Shown here: in pieces, positions 25,811 to 34,857 of the stretch
Layout: each line of letters begins with the position of its first letter
Position numbering within the stretch: position 1 is the first letter of the stretch
Assembly: GCA_038120095.1 (NCBI GenBank)
Contig: JAYOKZ010000008.1
Coordinates: 17,561-81,560, forward strand
DNA length: 64,000 nt
Direction of reading: 5' to 3'
Source: UBA2589 sp038120095
GTDB taxonomy: Bacteria; Gemmatimonadota; Gemmatimonadetes; Longimicrobiales; Gaopeijiaceae
Made by a program: the position numbers and the translations under genes
The notes under the pieces: model-generated
Told to the model about the DNA's origin: nothing
Databases searched by the model: none
Seen by the model: the letters and a program-made list of their open reading frames with translations, nothing else

Positions 25811-27982
25811 ATGCACAGGCAAGTGATTACCATGTTCAGACAGCGACTTACGAACGTCCTCGGCGTGACCGCCGCGACCACCCTGATCGGCCTCCTGCTA
25901 CCGGCTCAGCTGCTTGCCCAAAGCTCGGTTCAGATCAGCGCGCCTGTCGGCTTCACCGCGGACAACGCCGCTCGTCAGGCGTTCTGTGAAGCTCGCTTTT
26001 CCGAGCTCCCGTCAGGAGACGCGTTCCGCGAACACCTCCGAATCATCACATCGACGCCGCACCCAACGGGCTCTGCGGCTCAGGTCGAGGTGGGGCACTA
26101 CCTCGGTCGGGTGATGAAAGCCGCGGGCATGACGGTTCGCGAGCATCCGTACGACGTCTATCTGCCGCAGCTCACCGACGATGTCGAGGCACACATCGTG
26201 ACGCCGGTCGCGATGCAGCTGAACAATCGCGAGGCAGCACTGCCGGAGGATCGCTTTTCGGGTCACCCCGATCTGCTGAATGGCTGGAACGCGTTCTCGG
26301 GCAGTGGAGATGTGACCGGTGAGGTAGTCTATGCGAACTACGGGACGCGAGCGGACTACCGTGCTCTCGACTCCATGGGGATTTCGCTCGAGGGGAAGAT
26401 CGTCGTCGCGCGTTACGGTGGAAATTTTCGCGGGTTCAAGGTCCTGTTCGCGGAAGAGCGTGGTGCGGCCGGCGTGATCATGTTCAATGACGCGCCGGCT
26501 GTCGAAGAGGACCCCTACCCCGAAGGTCCCATGCTGAATGGGGAGATCATTCAGCGTGGATCCGTCCTGACCCTCGACTGGACGGGCGATCCGCTGACTC
26601 CCTTCGTACCTGCGCTTCCGATCGATGGCCCGGTTCAGGTCGAGCGACTGGACCCGGATGAGGTGGGATTGCACACGATTCCGGTGCTCCCCCTGGGATA
26701 CAACGCGGCATCCGAGATTCTGTCCCGGATGGGTGGAGAATCTGCTCCGGAAGAGTGGCAGGGTGGCCTCGACCTCCGGTATCGGCTGACGGGGGGTCCG
26801 GATCTCACAGTCCGTGTTCGAGTGAACCAGCCGAAGGCTCTGACGCGGGCGACGAACATCGTCGGAACGTTCGAGGGCAGTGAGTTCCCGGACGAATGGA
26901 TCATTCTGGGAGCCCACTATGACCCCTGGGGCTTCGGCGCCGTCGACCCGAACGGTGGAACGGCGATGCTCCTCACACTTGCGGAGGCACTGGGGCAAAT
27001 CGTTGAGGAAGGATGTCGGCCTCGGCGCTCCATCCTGATCGCGCACTGGGATGCCGAGGAGTATGGGGTGATCGGGTCGTCCGAGTGGGTGGAGGAATTC
27101 CTCGAACCACTGACCGATGGGGCGGTCGCGTACATCAATGCGGACGGCGCGGTGTCCGGGCCGAACTTTGGCTCCTCGTCTTCTCCATCGCTGAAGCAGC
27201 CCATCCTCGATGCGATTCGCGACACACCCTACCCGAACGAAGGTCGGAGTATCTACGACTGGTGGGCGGCACGTGCCGAGGGCGGCACACCTGTGATGGG
27301 GAATCTCGGAGGTGGATCCGACCACATAGCATTCTACACGCACGCCGGGATTCCATCGGCTGGTCTGAGCTCCGGTGGGCGCAGTGGCATCTACCACTCG
27401 AATTACGACAACTTCGCCTGGTTCGAGCGCTTCGGTGATCCGGAATGGATCTATGGACCGATGCTGGCGACGGCGGACGGTCTTCTCGCACTGCGCCTGG
27501 CGAATGCGGATCTGCTGCCGTACGACGTGGTTCGCTACGCGGTGGATACGCGGACCCACGTGAATACCCTCTTCGAGGTGGCAGATTATCGCAGAATCGA
27601 GGTGAATCTCGATCGTCTGGTGGCGTCGACCACTGACCTTGAGCGCGCTGCGACCGACCTCGAACGCGCTCGGGCCGATCGGGCGGCTGCCGGGGGCATC
27701 ACGTCAGCTGCCGCCGCCGCGATGAACGCAGGATTCATCGGACTCGAAAAGGCCTGGCTCGACAACCGCGGTCTGCAGGACCGTCCATGGAGCCGCTCTC
27801 TGTACGTCTCACCGGATCCCTTCAGCGGGTACGCCTCATGGATGCTTCCCGGGCTCCGTTATGAGATCGAAACAGACGACCCGGGGGATGTACCTGACTG
27901 GGAGACCCGGTATGTCGATGCGATTGATCGGCTCACCGCTCGCATGGATGCGTTGACGGCGCTCATTCGGGCGGGCATGTAA
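25811..27982 (+). CDS. M28 peptidase, glutamate carboxypeptidase II-like
   Basis: 723 residues; ATG 25832 is an equally good start directly before the signal peptide (MFRQRLTNVLG...LLAQ). A PA domain (~150-300) sits before the M28 core with zinc ligands in GAHYDPWGFGAVDPNGG, WDAEEYGVIGSSEW and GGSDHIAFYTH, the arrangement of human PSMA-type enzymes, then a C-terminal helical TFR-dimer-like domain. Exported zinc exopeptidase releasing amino acids from peptides. The stop overlaps the start of the pterin dehydratase gene by one base (TAATG). Confidence 0.92.
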   Translation: MHRQVITMFRQRLTNVLGVTAATTLIGLLLPAQLLAQSSVQISAPVGFTADNAARQAFCEARFSELPSGDAFREHLRIITSTPHPTGSAAQVEVGHYLGRVMKAAGMTVREHPYDVYLPQLTDDVEAHIVTPVAMQLNNREAALPEDRFSGHPDLLNGWNAFSGSGDVTGEVVYANYGTRADYRALDSMGISLEGKIVVARYGGNFRGFKVLFAEERGAAGVIMFNDAPAVEEDPYPEGPMLNGEIIQRGSVLTLDWTGDPLTPFVPALPIDGPVQVERLDPDEVGLHTIPVLPLGYNAASEILSRMGGESAPEEWQGGLDLRYRLTGGPDLTVRVRVNQPKALTRATNIVGTFEGSEFPDEWIILGAHYDPWGFGAVDPNGGTAMLLTLAEALGQIVEEGCRPRRSILIAHWDAEEYGVIGSSEWVEEFLEPLTDGAVAYINADGAVSGPNFGSSSSPSLKQPILDAIRDTPYPNEGRSIYDWWAARAEGGTPVMGNLGGGSDHIAFYTHAGIPSAGLSSGGRSGIYHSNYDNFAWFERFGDPEWIYGPMLATADGLLALRLANADLLPYDVVRYAVDTRTHVNTLFEVADYRRIEVNLDRLVASTTDLERAATDLERARADRAAAGGITSAAAAAMNAGFIGLEKAWLDNRGLQDRPWSRSLYVSPDPFSGYASWMLPGLRYEIETDDPGDVPDWETRYVDAIDRLTARMDALTALIRAGM

Positions 27983-28272
27983 TGGCGAGGCCGCTCCTCG
28001 CCGCGGATGATCTCGAGGCGGCCGTTGCGGCCCTCGACGGTTGGACTGTCGAGGGCGGAAAGCTGCACAAGGAGTATCGGTTCACCGATTTCGTCGGCGC
28101 GTTCGGCTTCATGACCGCGGCAGCGCTCTGTGCCGAGCGGGCGAACCACCATCCGGAATGGTTCAATGTGTACAACCTCGTGCGCGTGGATCTCGCGACC
28201 CATGACGCCGGTGGGATCACGAGGGCGGATGTGGAATTGGCGCACGCGTTCGATTCGATCGCGGGAGGTTGA
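27982..28272 (+). CDS. phhB: Pterin-4a-carbinolamine dehydratase
   Basis: 96 residues, the family length. The active-site region ANHHPEWFNVYNLVRVDLATHDAGG contains the conserved His-His-Pro-Glu-Trp. Recycles the carbinolamine formed by aromatic amino acid hydroxylases, or may act in molybdopterin-related pathways. No hydroxylase gene is in the window. One-base overlap with the M28 gene makes it part of that transcript. Confidence 0.92.
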   Translation: MARPLLAADDLEAAVAALDGWTVEGGKLHKEYRFTDFVGAFGFMTAAALCAERANHHPEWFNVYNLVRVDLATHDAGGITRADVELAHAFDSIAGG

Positions 28273-28279
28273 GGGCGGA

Positions 28280-28813
28280 TCAGTGACCGGGAAAGGCGCA
28301 GAGTGCAAAGACCTCGCAGCCTCGTTGGCGTAGTCGATCCGCCCCACCGAGGTCCGGGAGATCGATCACGAAGCAGGCTTCAGGGACGTGCCCGCCCGCT
28401 CGTTCGATCAATTCCATCCCGGCGCTGGCGGTTCCGCCGGTGGCGATCAGGTCGTCGACCAGCAGCACGCGGGCGCCCGCTTGCACCGAGTCGGTGTGGA
28501 CTTCCATTCGGTCAGTACCGTACTCGAGTTCGTAGTCGATTCCGATGACGTCGCCGGGGAGCTTCCCCGCCTTGCGCAGCGGTACGAAGCCCACACCGAG
28601 TTCGTATGCGACCGCCGAGCCGAAGATGAAGCCTCGAGCCTCGATTCCTGCGACGACGTCGATCGAATGATCGATGTACCGTTGAGCGAGCAGGTCCACC
28701 GCCATCCGCAGCCCACGCGGATTCTCCAGTAACCCGGTTACATCCCGGAACAGGATTCCCGGCTTTGGATAGTCGGGAATCGTGCGAATGAAGGAGGCGA
28801 TCTCCGAGTTCAT
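28280..28813 (-). CDS. apt: Adenine phosphoribosyltransferase
   Basis: 177 residues, standard length. PRPP-binding motif VLLVDDLIATGGTASAG at about residue 125; upstream AGIEARGFIFGSAVAYEL and FVPLRKAGKLPG are APT-specific. Salvages adenine to AMP in the cytoplasm. The ATG overlaps the stop of the GNAT gene by four bases. Converges on phhB with seven bases between. Confidence 0.96.
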   Translation of the reverse strand: MNSEIASFIRTIPDYPKPGILFRDVTGLLENPRGLRMAVDLLAQRYIDHSIDVVAGIEARGFIFGSAVAYELGVGFVPLRKAGKLPGDVIGIDYELEYGTDRMEVHTDSVQAGARVLLVDDLIATGGTASAGMELIERAGGHVPEACFVIDLPDLGGADRLRQRGCEVFALCAFPGH

Positions 28814-29373
28814 TCTGTCGTCTCACTCAGTTGGAGCCGATAGCGATGAGCTTCGAACGCTTCCGGGGTTCCATCGTCGATGCGTGTGGCTCCATCCGGT
28901 TCAAAGCCCAGGGATGCGTAGAAGGCACGGGCAGGTTCGTTGATCTCGAGGACCCACAGCACCAGCGCATCGAAGCCCAGAGATCGCGCTCTTTCCACGG
29001 CGACGTCGCACAGGATGGAACCGAGGCCACGGCGCCAGTGGTCCGGGGCGATGTAGAGGGTTGGCATCTCGGCAATCCGTGTGGATGGCAAGTCATCGTC
29101 GGTCGACCCGCGAACCGTCACAAACCCGAGGATCTCCTGTCCCTGCTGTGCGACGACGCAGTGAATGCCAGGATCGGCGAGCCAGCTCTCCCAACGCGCC
29201 ACACGCTGGTCACGATCAGGCCCGGATGGTGGCCATTGGGCGACGTGCGAACGGTAGGCGGCTTCTCGTGACTGAGAATGCACGGACTCGATCGAAGCGG
29301 CGTCTTCGACGCCCGCGTCCCGAAGCCATTCGGCTGCCACGGTGGCGCCTCGGAGAGTCGGCTTCGGATTCAT
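28810..29373 (-). CDS. GNAT-family N-acetyltransferase
   Basis: 187 residues from ATG 29373 (a TTG at 29409 would add twelve). The acetyl-CoA loop is in IAPDHWRRGLGSILCDVAVERARSLG (R/Q-x-x-G-x-G/A pattern) with beta strands before (MPTLYIAP) and the C-terminal NEPARAFYASLGFEPDG typical of the family. Substrate unknown; might be a protein terminus, amine or antibiotic. Co-transcribed with apt. Confidence 0.87.
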   Translation of the reverse strand: MNPKPTLRGATVAAEWLRDAGVEDAASIESVHSQSREAAYRSHVAQWPPSGPDRDQRVARWESWLADPGIHCVVAQQGQEILGFVTVRGSTDDDLPSTRIAEMPTLYIAPDHWRRGLGSILCDVAVERARSLGFDALVLWVLEINEPARAFYASLGFEPDGATRIDDGTPEAFEAHRYRLQLSETTE

Positions 29374-29452
29374 GGCGGAAACATGTGTTCCGACGGTCTT
29401 TCGGATCAAGCGAAAACCACGGGTGGTGGATCGACGCGCCCTGATCTGGGCG

Positions 29453-30622
29453 TCAGGCCCGCCAGAGTTCCCCGAAGAGTCGTGCCCAGTTCCCGCCGAT
29501 GACCTTCTCGATACGGGCGTCGGAGTGCCCTCGCATCGAGAGCCCGTCGGCGATGAGCTCCATACGACGGTGCGAGTTCAGGTCCTCGACGGTGAACAGA
29601 ATCTCGGGGTCTTCATTCGGTGCGGCGACCCCCCGCTGAATGCGACCGGCCACGAACTCGCGGTGCCGTGACCAGTACTCGTCGGAACCATCGATCGGTG
29701 TCGTGGACAGATCGCTCCCGATCCCGACGTGATCCTCGCCGCAGACCTGGATCGCATGTTCGATATGGTTCAGCACGTCCTCGCGCATGGGTACCCGACC
29801 CGGGGTCAGGAACGGCATCAGGTAGATACCGACGACGCCGCCCCCATCCGCCATCGCCCTGAGTTCCGCGTCGTCCTTCGAGCGGGGATGTCGGGCGATC
29901 GCGGTGCACCCGCTGTGCGTGATGGCGACGGGGCGTGACGAGGCAGCGATACCATCGGCGGTTGTCTGCTGCCCGCAGTGGCTCAAGTCGACCATCATGC
30001 CGACTTCGTTCATACGCTCCACGACCTGATGACCGAAGCGTGTCAGCCCCCCGTTCGCCGGCTCGAGGCAACCGTCTCCCACGAGGTTGCGAACGTTATA
30101 GGTAAGCTGAGTCACCTTCACACCGAGGTGGAGGAAGGTCTCCACATTCGACACGTCCTGCTCGAACGGCGTGGTGTCCTGAAATCCGAGCACGATACCC
30201 AGTCGACGGGATCTCTTGGCGTCGTGGAGGTCCGCCAGCGTTCGTACCTGATGAAAGGCCTCCGGGAACCGCTCGATTCGATCGAGCCAGCCGGCAATGC
30301 GCTGGACGGTCGAGCGAAAGTCACTTCCGCTGCATGTCAGATTCACTGCCGTGATCCCCGACTCCACCGCGAATCGAATCATGTCGGAGTCCAGCGGCGG
30401 GTTCAACGGGTAGTTGAAGTACCCGGGCGAAGCGAGAAAATCCACGACGATCGCGTCGTCGTAGGGGAGCCACGAAGGCCGGGTGGCGTTTCCGTCAGCC
30501 CGCTGCGTTGCCTGGCCCATGCCATGGGCGTGGAATGCCTCGAGTGAGCTGTGCGGATCAGTCAGGGACAGGGCCGCCGCGGCTCCGAGGAACGAGCGAC
30601 GGGAAAGTGAGTCTGGCTTCAT
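29453..30622 (-). CDS. M19 membrane-dipeptidase-like protein, Tat-exported, incomplete metal site
   Basis: 389 residues from ATG 30622, which begins a Tat signal (SRRSFLGAAAAL). The TIM-barrel of M19 renal dipeptidases is recognised by MVDLSHCG, VAITHSGC, ARHPRSKDD and HVGIGSDLS, which supply two His, the Arg and the Asp. The first metal-binding HxD is replaced (IVVDFLASPG) and the bridging Glu appears as Gln in LGFQDTTP. So either a one-metal enzyme or a non-catalytic relative. Periplasmic. Diverges from the SLC13 transporter gene with 187 bases between. Confidence 0.85.
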   Translation of the reverse strand: MKPDSLSRRSFLGAAAALSLTDPHSSLEAFHAHGMGQATQRADGNATRPSWLPYDDAIVVDFLASPGYFNYPLNPPLDSDMIRFAVESGITAVNLTCSGSDFRSTVQRIAGWLDRIERFPEAFHQVRTLADLHDAKRSRRLGIVLGFQDTTPFEQDVSNVETFLHLGVKVTQLTYNVRNLVGDGCLEPANGGLTRFGHQVVERMNEVGMMVDLSHCGQQTTADGIAASSRPVAITHSGCTAIARHPRSKDDAELRAMADGGGVVGIYLMPFLTPGRVPMREDVLNHIEHAIQVCGEDHVGIGSDLSTTPIDGSDEYWSRHREFVAGRIQRGVAAPNEDPEILFTVEDLNSHRRMELIADGLSMRGHSDARIEKVIGGNWARLFGELWRA

Positions 30623-30809
30623 GTCGGGGCCGAGGGCACGGGTGTGAACGCTTCTGGAAGGTAGGTGGCCTCCGCCCCGATCAGCCACATGAAGGTCCTC
30701 GCTTGCATGGGGTTGGCGTTGCCTCGACGTTGGTGCGGCTGACCGGTCTGCCGATGAATGAAGTCCGGTTGCAATGGTGTCAGGTACGTCGCCCTCAAAC
30801 GTCTCGCCC

Positions 30810-32366
30810 ATGTCCCATCACTCAACACGACCCGATGGAGGACCGGCCCAGAGGATCGGTTTCTGGCTCGGGATCGCTGCGTTCGTGTTCCTGCTGATCG
30901 TGCCGGTCGATGCGACCAATGAGCCCGCAAGTAACCTGGCGGCGGTTGCGCTTCTGATGGCCATCTGGTGGGTGAGTGATGCGATCCCGTTGTTCGCGAC
31001 TGCGATGCTGCCGCTCTTCCTCTATCCACTCCTTGGAATTCTGGGCGCGCGGGACACCGCCCCGATCTACTTCAACAGCACCATTGTTCTGTACATCGGC
31101 GGCTTCATGATTGCGCTGACGATGCAGAAGTGGAACCTGCACAAGCGCATCGCCCTCGGTATCATCCATGCGGTCGGCGGCGGCCCCGCTCGAATCGTCC
31201 TGGGCTTCATGATCGCGGCGGGATTTCTCTCGATGTGGATCTCGAATACCGCGACGGCCGTCATGATGGTTCCGATCGGCCTCGCGATCGTACTCAAGAT
31301 CGAAGACTCGTTTGGTGTCGAGCGAAGCCATCCCTTCACCGTCTCACTCATGCTGGGCATCGCGTATGGTTGCTCCGTCGGTGGGTTGAGTACGCTCGTC
31401 GGGACTCCGCCCAATCTGTCGTTCGTGAGAATCTTCGAGATCCTCTTCCCGGAAGCCCCTTCGATCGCCTTTGGTCAGTGGCTGATCATGGCGTTTCCGA
31501 TCGGTGTCGTGATGATCGGGCTGGTGTGGTTCTGCCTCACGAAAATCTTCTACAGGACACCTGAGGAGGTCACGGTTGATCATGACGTGATCGTGGAGGA
31601 GAAGCTCGCTCTTGGTCCGATCTCCTACGAGGAGCGTTGGGTCGCGGCCGTCTTTGCCACGACCGCCCTTCTCTGGGTGTTTCGTGCGGACTTGAACCTC
31701 GGATTCGTCTCGATTCCCGGCTGGTCGCGCCTGCTTGGAACCCCGGGGATGATCGACGACGGCGCGGTGGCGATCGGTATGGCGTCCCTGCTCTTTCTGA
31801 TCCCGACGCGTGACAAGTCCGGAGGCGCGTCGCGCATCATGGGGCCGGATGTCGTACCTCAGTTACCGTGGGACATCGTCCTGCTCTTCGGTGGCGGATT
31901 CGCCCTGGCTGCGGGTCTCCAGCGCACCGGGCTCGCGCAGCTGGTCGGAGAGCAGTTCGAACTCATCGGATCGCTGCCCACATTCGCCATGATCGTCCTG
32001 GTCTGTCTCGGCATCACCTTCCTGACGGAGTTGACCAGCAACCTGGCGACGACCGAAATGATCCTGCCGATCCTCGCGGCCGTCGCCGTCGCCACGGAGA
32101 CACATCCGCTGATCCTCATGATTCCCGCCACCCTTTCTGCGTCGTGCGCGTTCATGATGCCCGTTGCGACACCGCCGAACGCGATCGTCTTCGGCAGTGG
32201 TCGGCTCTCCGTCGGCGAGATGGCTCGTGTCGGAGTCTTTCTGAATCTGATCGGAGCGCTCGTGATCAGCGTGATCGTGTTCACGATCGGAACCGTCGTA
32301 TTCGAGATCGATCCGTCGGTGGTGCCGGATTGGGCTCGCTCGATTGCAACCGGGGTGGAGGGGTAG
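30810..32366 (+). CDS. SLC13/DASS-family anion:sodium symporter
   Basis: 518 residues from ATG 30810 with about 11-12 membrane segments. Both substrate-binding SNT motifs are seen: FLSMWISNTATAVMM (~130) and ELTSNLATTEMILPI (~400), plus TPPNLS and the second TPPNA. Imports C4-dicarboxylates or a similar anion with sodium. The thiolase gene begins nine bases after its stop, suggesting joint transcription. The substrate is not set by sequence. Confidence 0.92.
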   Translation: MSHHSTRPDGGPAQRIGFWLGIAAFVFLLIVPVDATNEPASNLAAVALLMAIWWVSDAIPLFATAMLPLFLYPLLGILGARDTAPIYFNSTIVLYIGGFMIALTMQKWNLHKRIALGIIHAVGGGPARIVLGFMIAAGFLSMWISNTATAVMMVPIGLAIVLKIEDSFGVERSHPFTVSLMLGIAYGCSVGGLSTLVGTPPNLSFVRIFEILFPEAPSIAFGQWLIMAFPIGVVMIGLVWFCLTKIFYRTPEEVTVDHDVIVEEKLALGPISYEERWVAAVFATTALLWVFRADLNLGFVSIPGWSRLLGTPGMIDDGAVAIGMASLLFLIPTRDKSGGASRIMGPDVVPQLPWDIVLLFGGGFALAAGLQRTGLAQLVGEQFELIGSLPTFAMIVLVCLGITFLTELTSNLATTEMILPILAAVAVATETHPLILMIPATLSASCAFMMPVATPPNAIVFGSGRLSVGEMARVGVFLNLIGALVISVIVFTIGTVVFEIDPSVVPDWARSIATGVEG

Positions 32367-32374
32367 TCGGGGCC

Positions 32375-33649
32375 ATGAAGACGGCGATCCTCGCCGGAAG
32401 CCGCACCCCGTTCGCCCGTTCGAGTTCGGCATTTGCGGACCTTTCTGCGATCGAACTCGGCAAGATCGCCGTCAGGGATGCCCTCGCCCGCAGCGGACTT
32501 TCGGCAGACCGTGTGGACCATCTGGTGTACGGCACGGTCGTCCATGATGCTCAGGCGCCGAATCTTGCCCGTGAAGTAGGGTTGGCGGTTCTGCCACCGA
32601 GGGTTCCCGCCGTCACGGTGTCACGCGCGTGCACGTCGGCGAACCAGGCGATCACTGACTCTGCGCAGATGATCGAGGTCGGTCAGGCAGATGTCGTCAT
32701 CGCCGGAGGTGCGGAGTCCCTTTCCCGGATCCCGATCACGGTAAGCGAGCGGCTCGCGAAAAGTCTGGTCAGGGCGGCAAAGGGCAGGTCTGTCGGCCAA
32801 CGGCTTGCACCGTTCCGCGGAATCCGTCCCCGGGACCTTGTGCCTGTGACGCCTGCCATCGCTGAGCCGAGTACGGGCGAGTCGATGGGTGAGTCGGCCG
32901 AGCGGATGGCCAAGGAGAACGGCATCTCCCGCGAGGATCAGGACGCCTGGTCGCTCCGTTCGCATCAGCTGGCGGCGGCTGGAACGGCGGACGGGCGCCT
33001 GACAGCGGAGGTCGCGGCGGTCTATGTGCCACCCGGCTATGGAACGGTCGTCACGACTGACAACGGCATTCGAACGGATACGTCCGCTGAGCGGCTCGCA
33101 ATGCTTCGGCCGGTGTTCGACCGCCGCTACGGTTCCGTTACGGCCGGTAACGCCTCACCCCTGACCGATGGAGCGTCTGCGGTCGTTCTGGTGAATGGGG
33201 AGAAGGCGATCGCGGAGGGTCTGGAGCCTCTCGGCTGGATCCGTAGCTGGGCATGGACGGCCATCGATCCGGCCGGGCAGCTCTTGCAGGGACCTGCCTA
33301 CGCCGCCCCGATCGCCCTGGACCGAGCAGGTCTGACGATGGCCGACATCGGCTTGATGGAGATGCACGAAGCCTTTGCTGCGCAGGTCCTCTCGAATCTT
33401 CAGGCGCTATCGTCCCGCTCGTTTGCGGAAACGGAGCTTGGCCGAACGCAGCCCGTGGGTCATCCAGACCCCGACCGAATCAATGTGATGGGTGGCTCGA
33501 TCGCCATTGGCCATCCGTTCGGTGCAACGGGAGGTCGGATTACGATGACGCTCCTCAACGAGATGGCCCGCCGCGACGTCGAGTTCGGGCTGGTCACCGT
33601 CTGCGCGGCAGGTGGCATGGGGTTCGCCATGGTCCTCGAACGACGCTGA
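32375..33649 (+). CDS. Acetyl-CoA C-acyltransferase (FadI/HADHB-type thiolase)
   Basis: 424 residues. Nucleophile Cys in VSRACTSANQAITDS at about residue 87; the C-x-S-A-N-Q form is that of FadI and the trifunctional-protein beta subunit. Later EMHEAFAAQ, GGSIAIGHPFGATGG and the second Cys in CAAGGMGFA are complete. Last step of fatty acid beta-oxidation, cytoplasmic. No FadJ partner in the window. A hairpin follows the stop. Confidence 0.93.
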   Translation: MKTAILAGSRTPFARSSSAFADLSAIELGKIAVRDALARSGLSADRVDHLVYGTVVHDAQAPNLAREVGLAVLPPRVPAVTVSRACTSANQAITDSAQMIEVGQADVVIAGGAESLSRIPITVSERLAKSLVRAAKGRSVGQRLAPFRGIRPRDLVPVTPAIAEPSTGESMGESAERMAKENGISREDQDAWSLRSHQLAAAGTADGRLTAEVAAVYVPPGYGTVVTTDNGIRTDTSAERLAMLRPVFDRRYGSVTAGNASPLTDGASAVVLVNGEKAIAEGLEPLGWIRSWAWTAIDPAGQLLQGPAYAAPIALDRAGLTMADIGLMEMHEAFAAQVLSNLQALSSRSFAETELGRTQPVGHPDPDRINVMGGSIAIGHPFGATGGRITMTLLNEMARRDVEFGLVTVCAAGGMGFAMVLERR

Positions 33650-33678
33650 AGCCGGCCGTCGGCGAGCGGCCTGGCTTC
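33648..33678. terminator. Hairpin between convergent thiolase and thioesterase genes
   Basis: GAAGCCGGCC and GGCC-T-GGCTTC form a ten-base-pair stem with one bulge and a ten-base loop, starting at the thiolase stop. There is no clear T-run on either strand, so it is a possible two-way terminator only. Confidence 0.4.
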
Positions 33679-33691
33679 TCAGGCTTGTGAC

Positions 33692-34183
33692 CTAATCCCG
33701 CAACTCTTGGTCCAGGGCTTCGCGGACTTCCCGGCGACGTTGTCCCTCGCGCGCTCGCCGGGCGTCGTCCGGGTCGGTCAGGTCGAGCTGCGGGACCGGA
33801 CAGGGCCTATGGTCCGGGTCGATCGCCACGAACGTCAGCAGGCAGGTGTTGGTGTGCCGCTTTTCTCCACTCAGCAGATTTTCTGCCACGACACGCACGC
33901 CCACCTCCATGGATGTGCGCCCCACGAAGTTTACGCGTGCAGTGCACGTGACGAGCTCGCCTGTATAGATCGGCTCGACGAAATCCACCCGGTCGATGGA
34001 CACGGTGACGCAAGGGCCTCCCGCGTGCCGCATGGCGGAAACGGCAGCTGCGCGGTCCACCATGGACAGAAGCTCGCCTCCGAAGACATGCCCGAGGTTG
34101 TTTACCTGGTGCGGCATCATGAGCTCCGAGACCACTGCGACGGACTCGGCCGGGACTCGCGGGATTTCGTGTCGATTAGTCAT
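33692..34183 (-). CDS. Acyl-CoA thioesterase, hotdog fold
   Basis: 163 residues from ATG 34183. The YciA/BACH-type motif HQVNNLGHVFGGELLSMVDRAAAVSAMRH carries the catalytic Asn/Asp region, followed by CVTVSIDRVDFVEPIYTGELV. Hydrolyses acyl-CoA to free acid and CoA. The last 30 residues form a charged helix. Faces the thiolase convergently; both handle acyl-CoA. Confidence 0.9.
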   Translation of the reverse strand: MTNRHEIPRVPAESVAVVSELMMPHQVNNLGHVFGGELLSMVDRAAAVSAMRHAGGPCVTVSIDRVDFVEPIYTGELVTCTARVNFVGRTSMEVGVRVVAENLLSGEKRHTNTCLLTFVAIDPDHRPCPVPQLDLTDPDDARRAREGQRRREVREALDQELRD

Positions 34184-34344
34184 ATGAACGTCTACCCCAG
34201 CGAGACACCTTGGCTCCTTTGGCGCGAGTCCAGGAGGCAAGGTCGGTCGTCAACGAGAATGCAACACGACGACGTGTCCCGTCTTCTTCGAAGTATTGCA
34301 ATTGTGTCGATCGCTGCATGGCGACTGAAAAGGAGTGGATGCAG

Positions 34345-34851
34345 ATGATGTGGACGAATTCGATTCGCCGAACGTGGGTGATTGTGATGTTCACTGCGTC
34401 GGCTTCCCTGGCCGCGGGGCCGTCGTCCGCAGCGGGTCAGGATCGAGTTGACCCTCGATCTGCGATCGATGCCCTGTTCGAAGGAATGCGACAGGCCGAT
34501 GCGCGTCGGGTCCGATCCGTTCTTGCTCCCGATGCTCGATTTGCGCTGCTCGACGGGCGGGAGGGCGCAGGAAGCGTACGTGTACAGTCGGTCGATGCGT
34601 GGGTGGACGCGATCAGTACATCGGGTGGAGGCTGGGACGAGCAGACCTACGACGTCGAAGTGAAGGTCGACGGTGCGATGGCGTCGATCTGGGCTCCCTA
34701 CACCTTTTACCTGAACGGCGCGATCTCGCACTGTGGTGTCAACTCGATCGAGCTCCTGCATGATGCCGAGGGCTGGAAGATCACTCAGATCTCTGACACG
34801 CGCACAAGAGAGGAATGCCCCGACCCCCTTGGAGCGACGGCCGGGTGGTGA
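34345..34851 (+). CDS. Exported NTF2-like (DUF4440-type) protein
   Basis: 168 residues. ATG 34345 is preferred: AAAAGGAG ends nine bases before it and it opens a signal peptide (RTWVIVMFTASASLAAG ... SAAGQ). The domain after residue 35 (AIDALFEGMRQADARRVRSVLAPDARF ... GWKITQISDTR) is a cone-shaped NTF2-like fold as in the lumazine-binding/SnoaL-like families. No catalytic claim. Divergent from the thioesterase gene by 161 bases; that gap shows no firm promoter. Confidence 0.75.
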   Translation: MMWTNSIRRTWVIVMFTASASLAAGPSSAAGQDRVDPRSAIDALFEGMRQADARRVRSVLAPDARFALLDGREGAGSVRVQSVDAWVDAISTSGGGWDEQTYDVEVKVDGAMASIWAPYTFYLNGAISHCGVNSIELLHDAEGWKITQISDTRTREECPDPLGATAGW

Positions 34852-34857
34852 CAGGTC

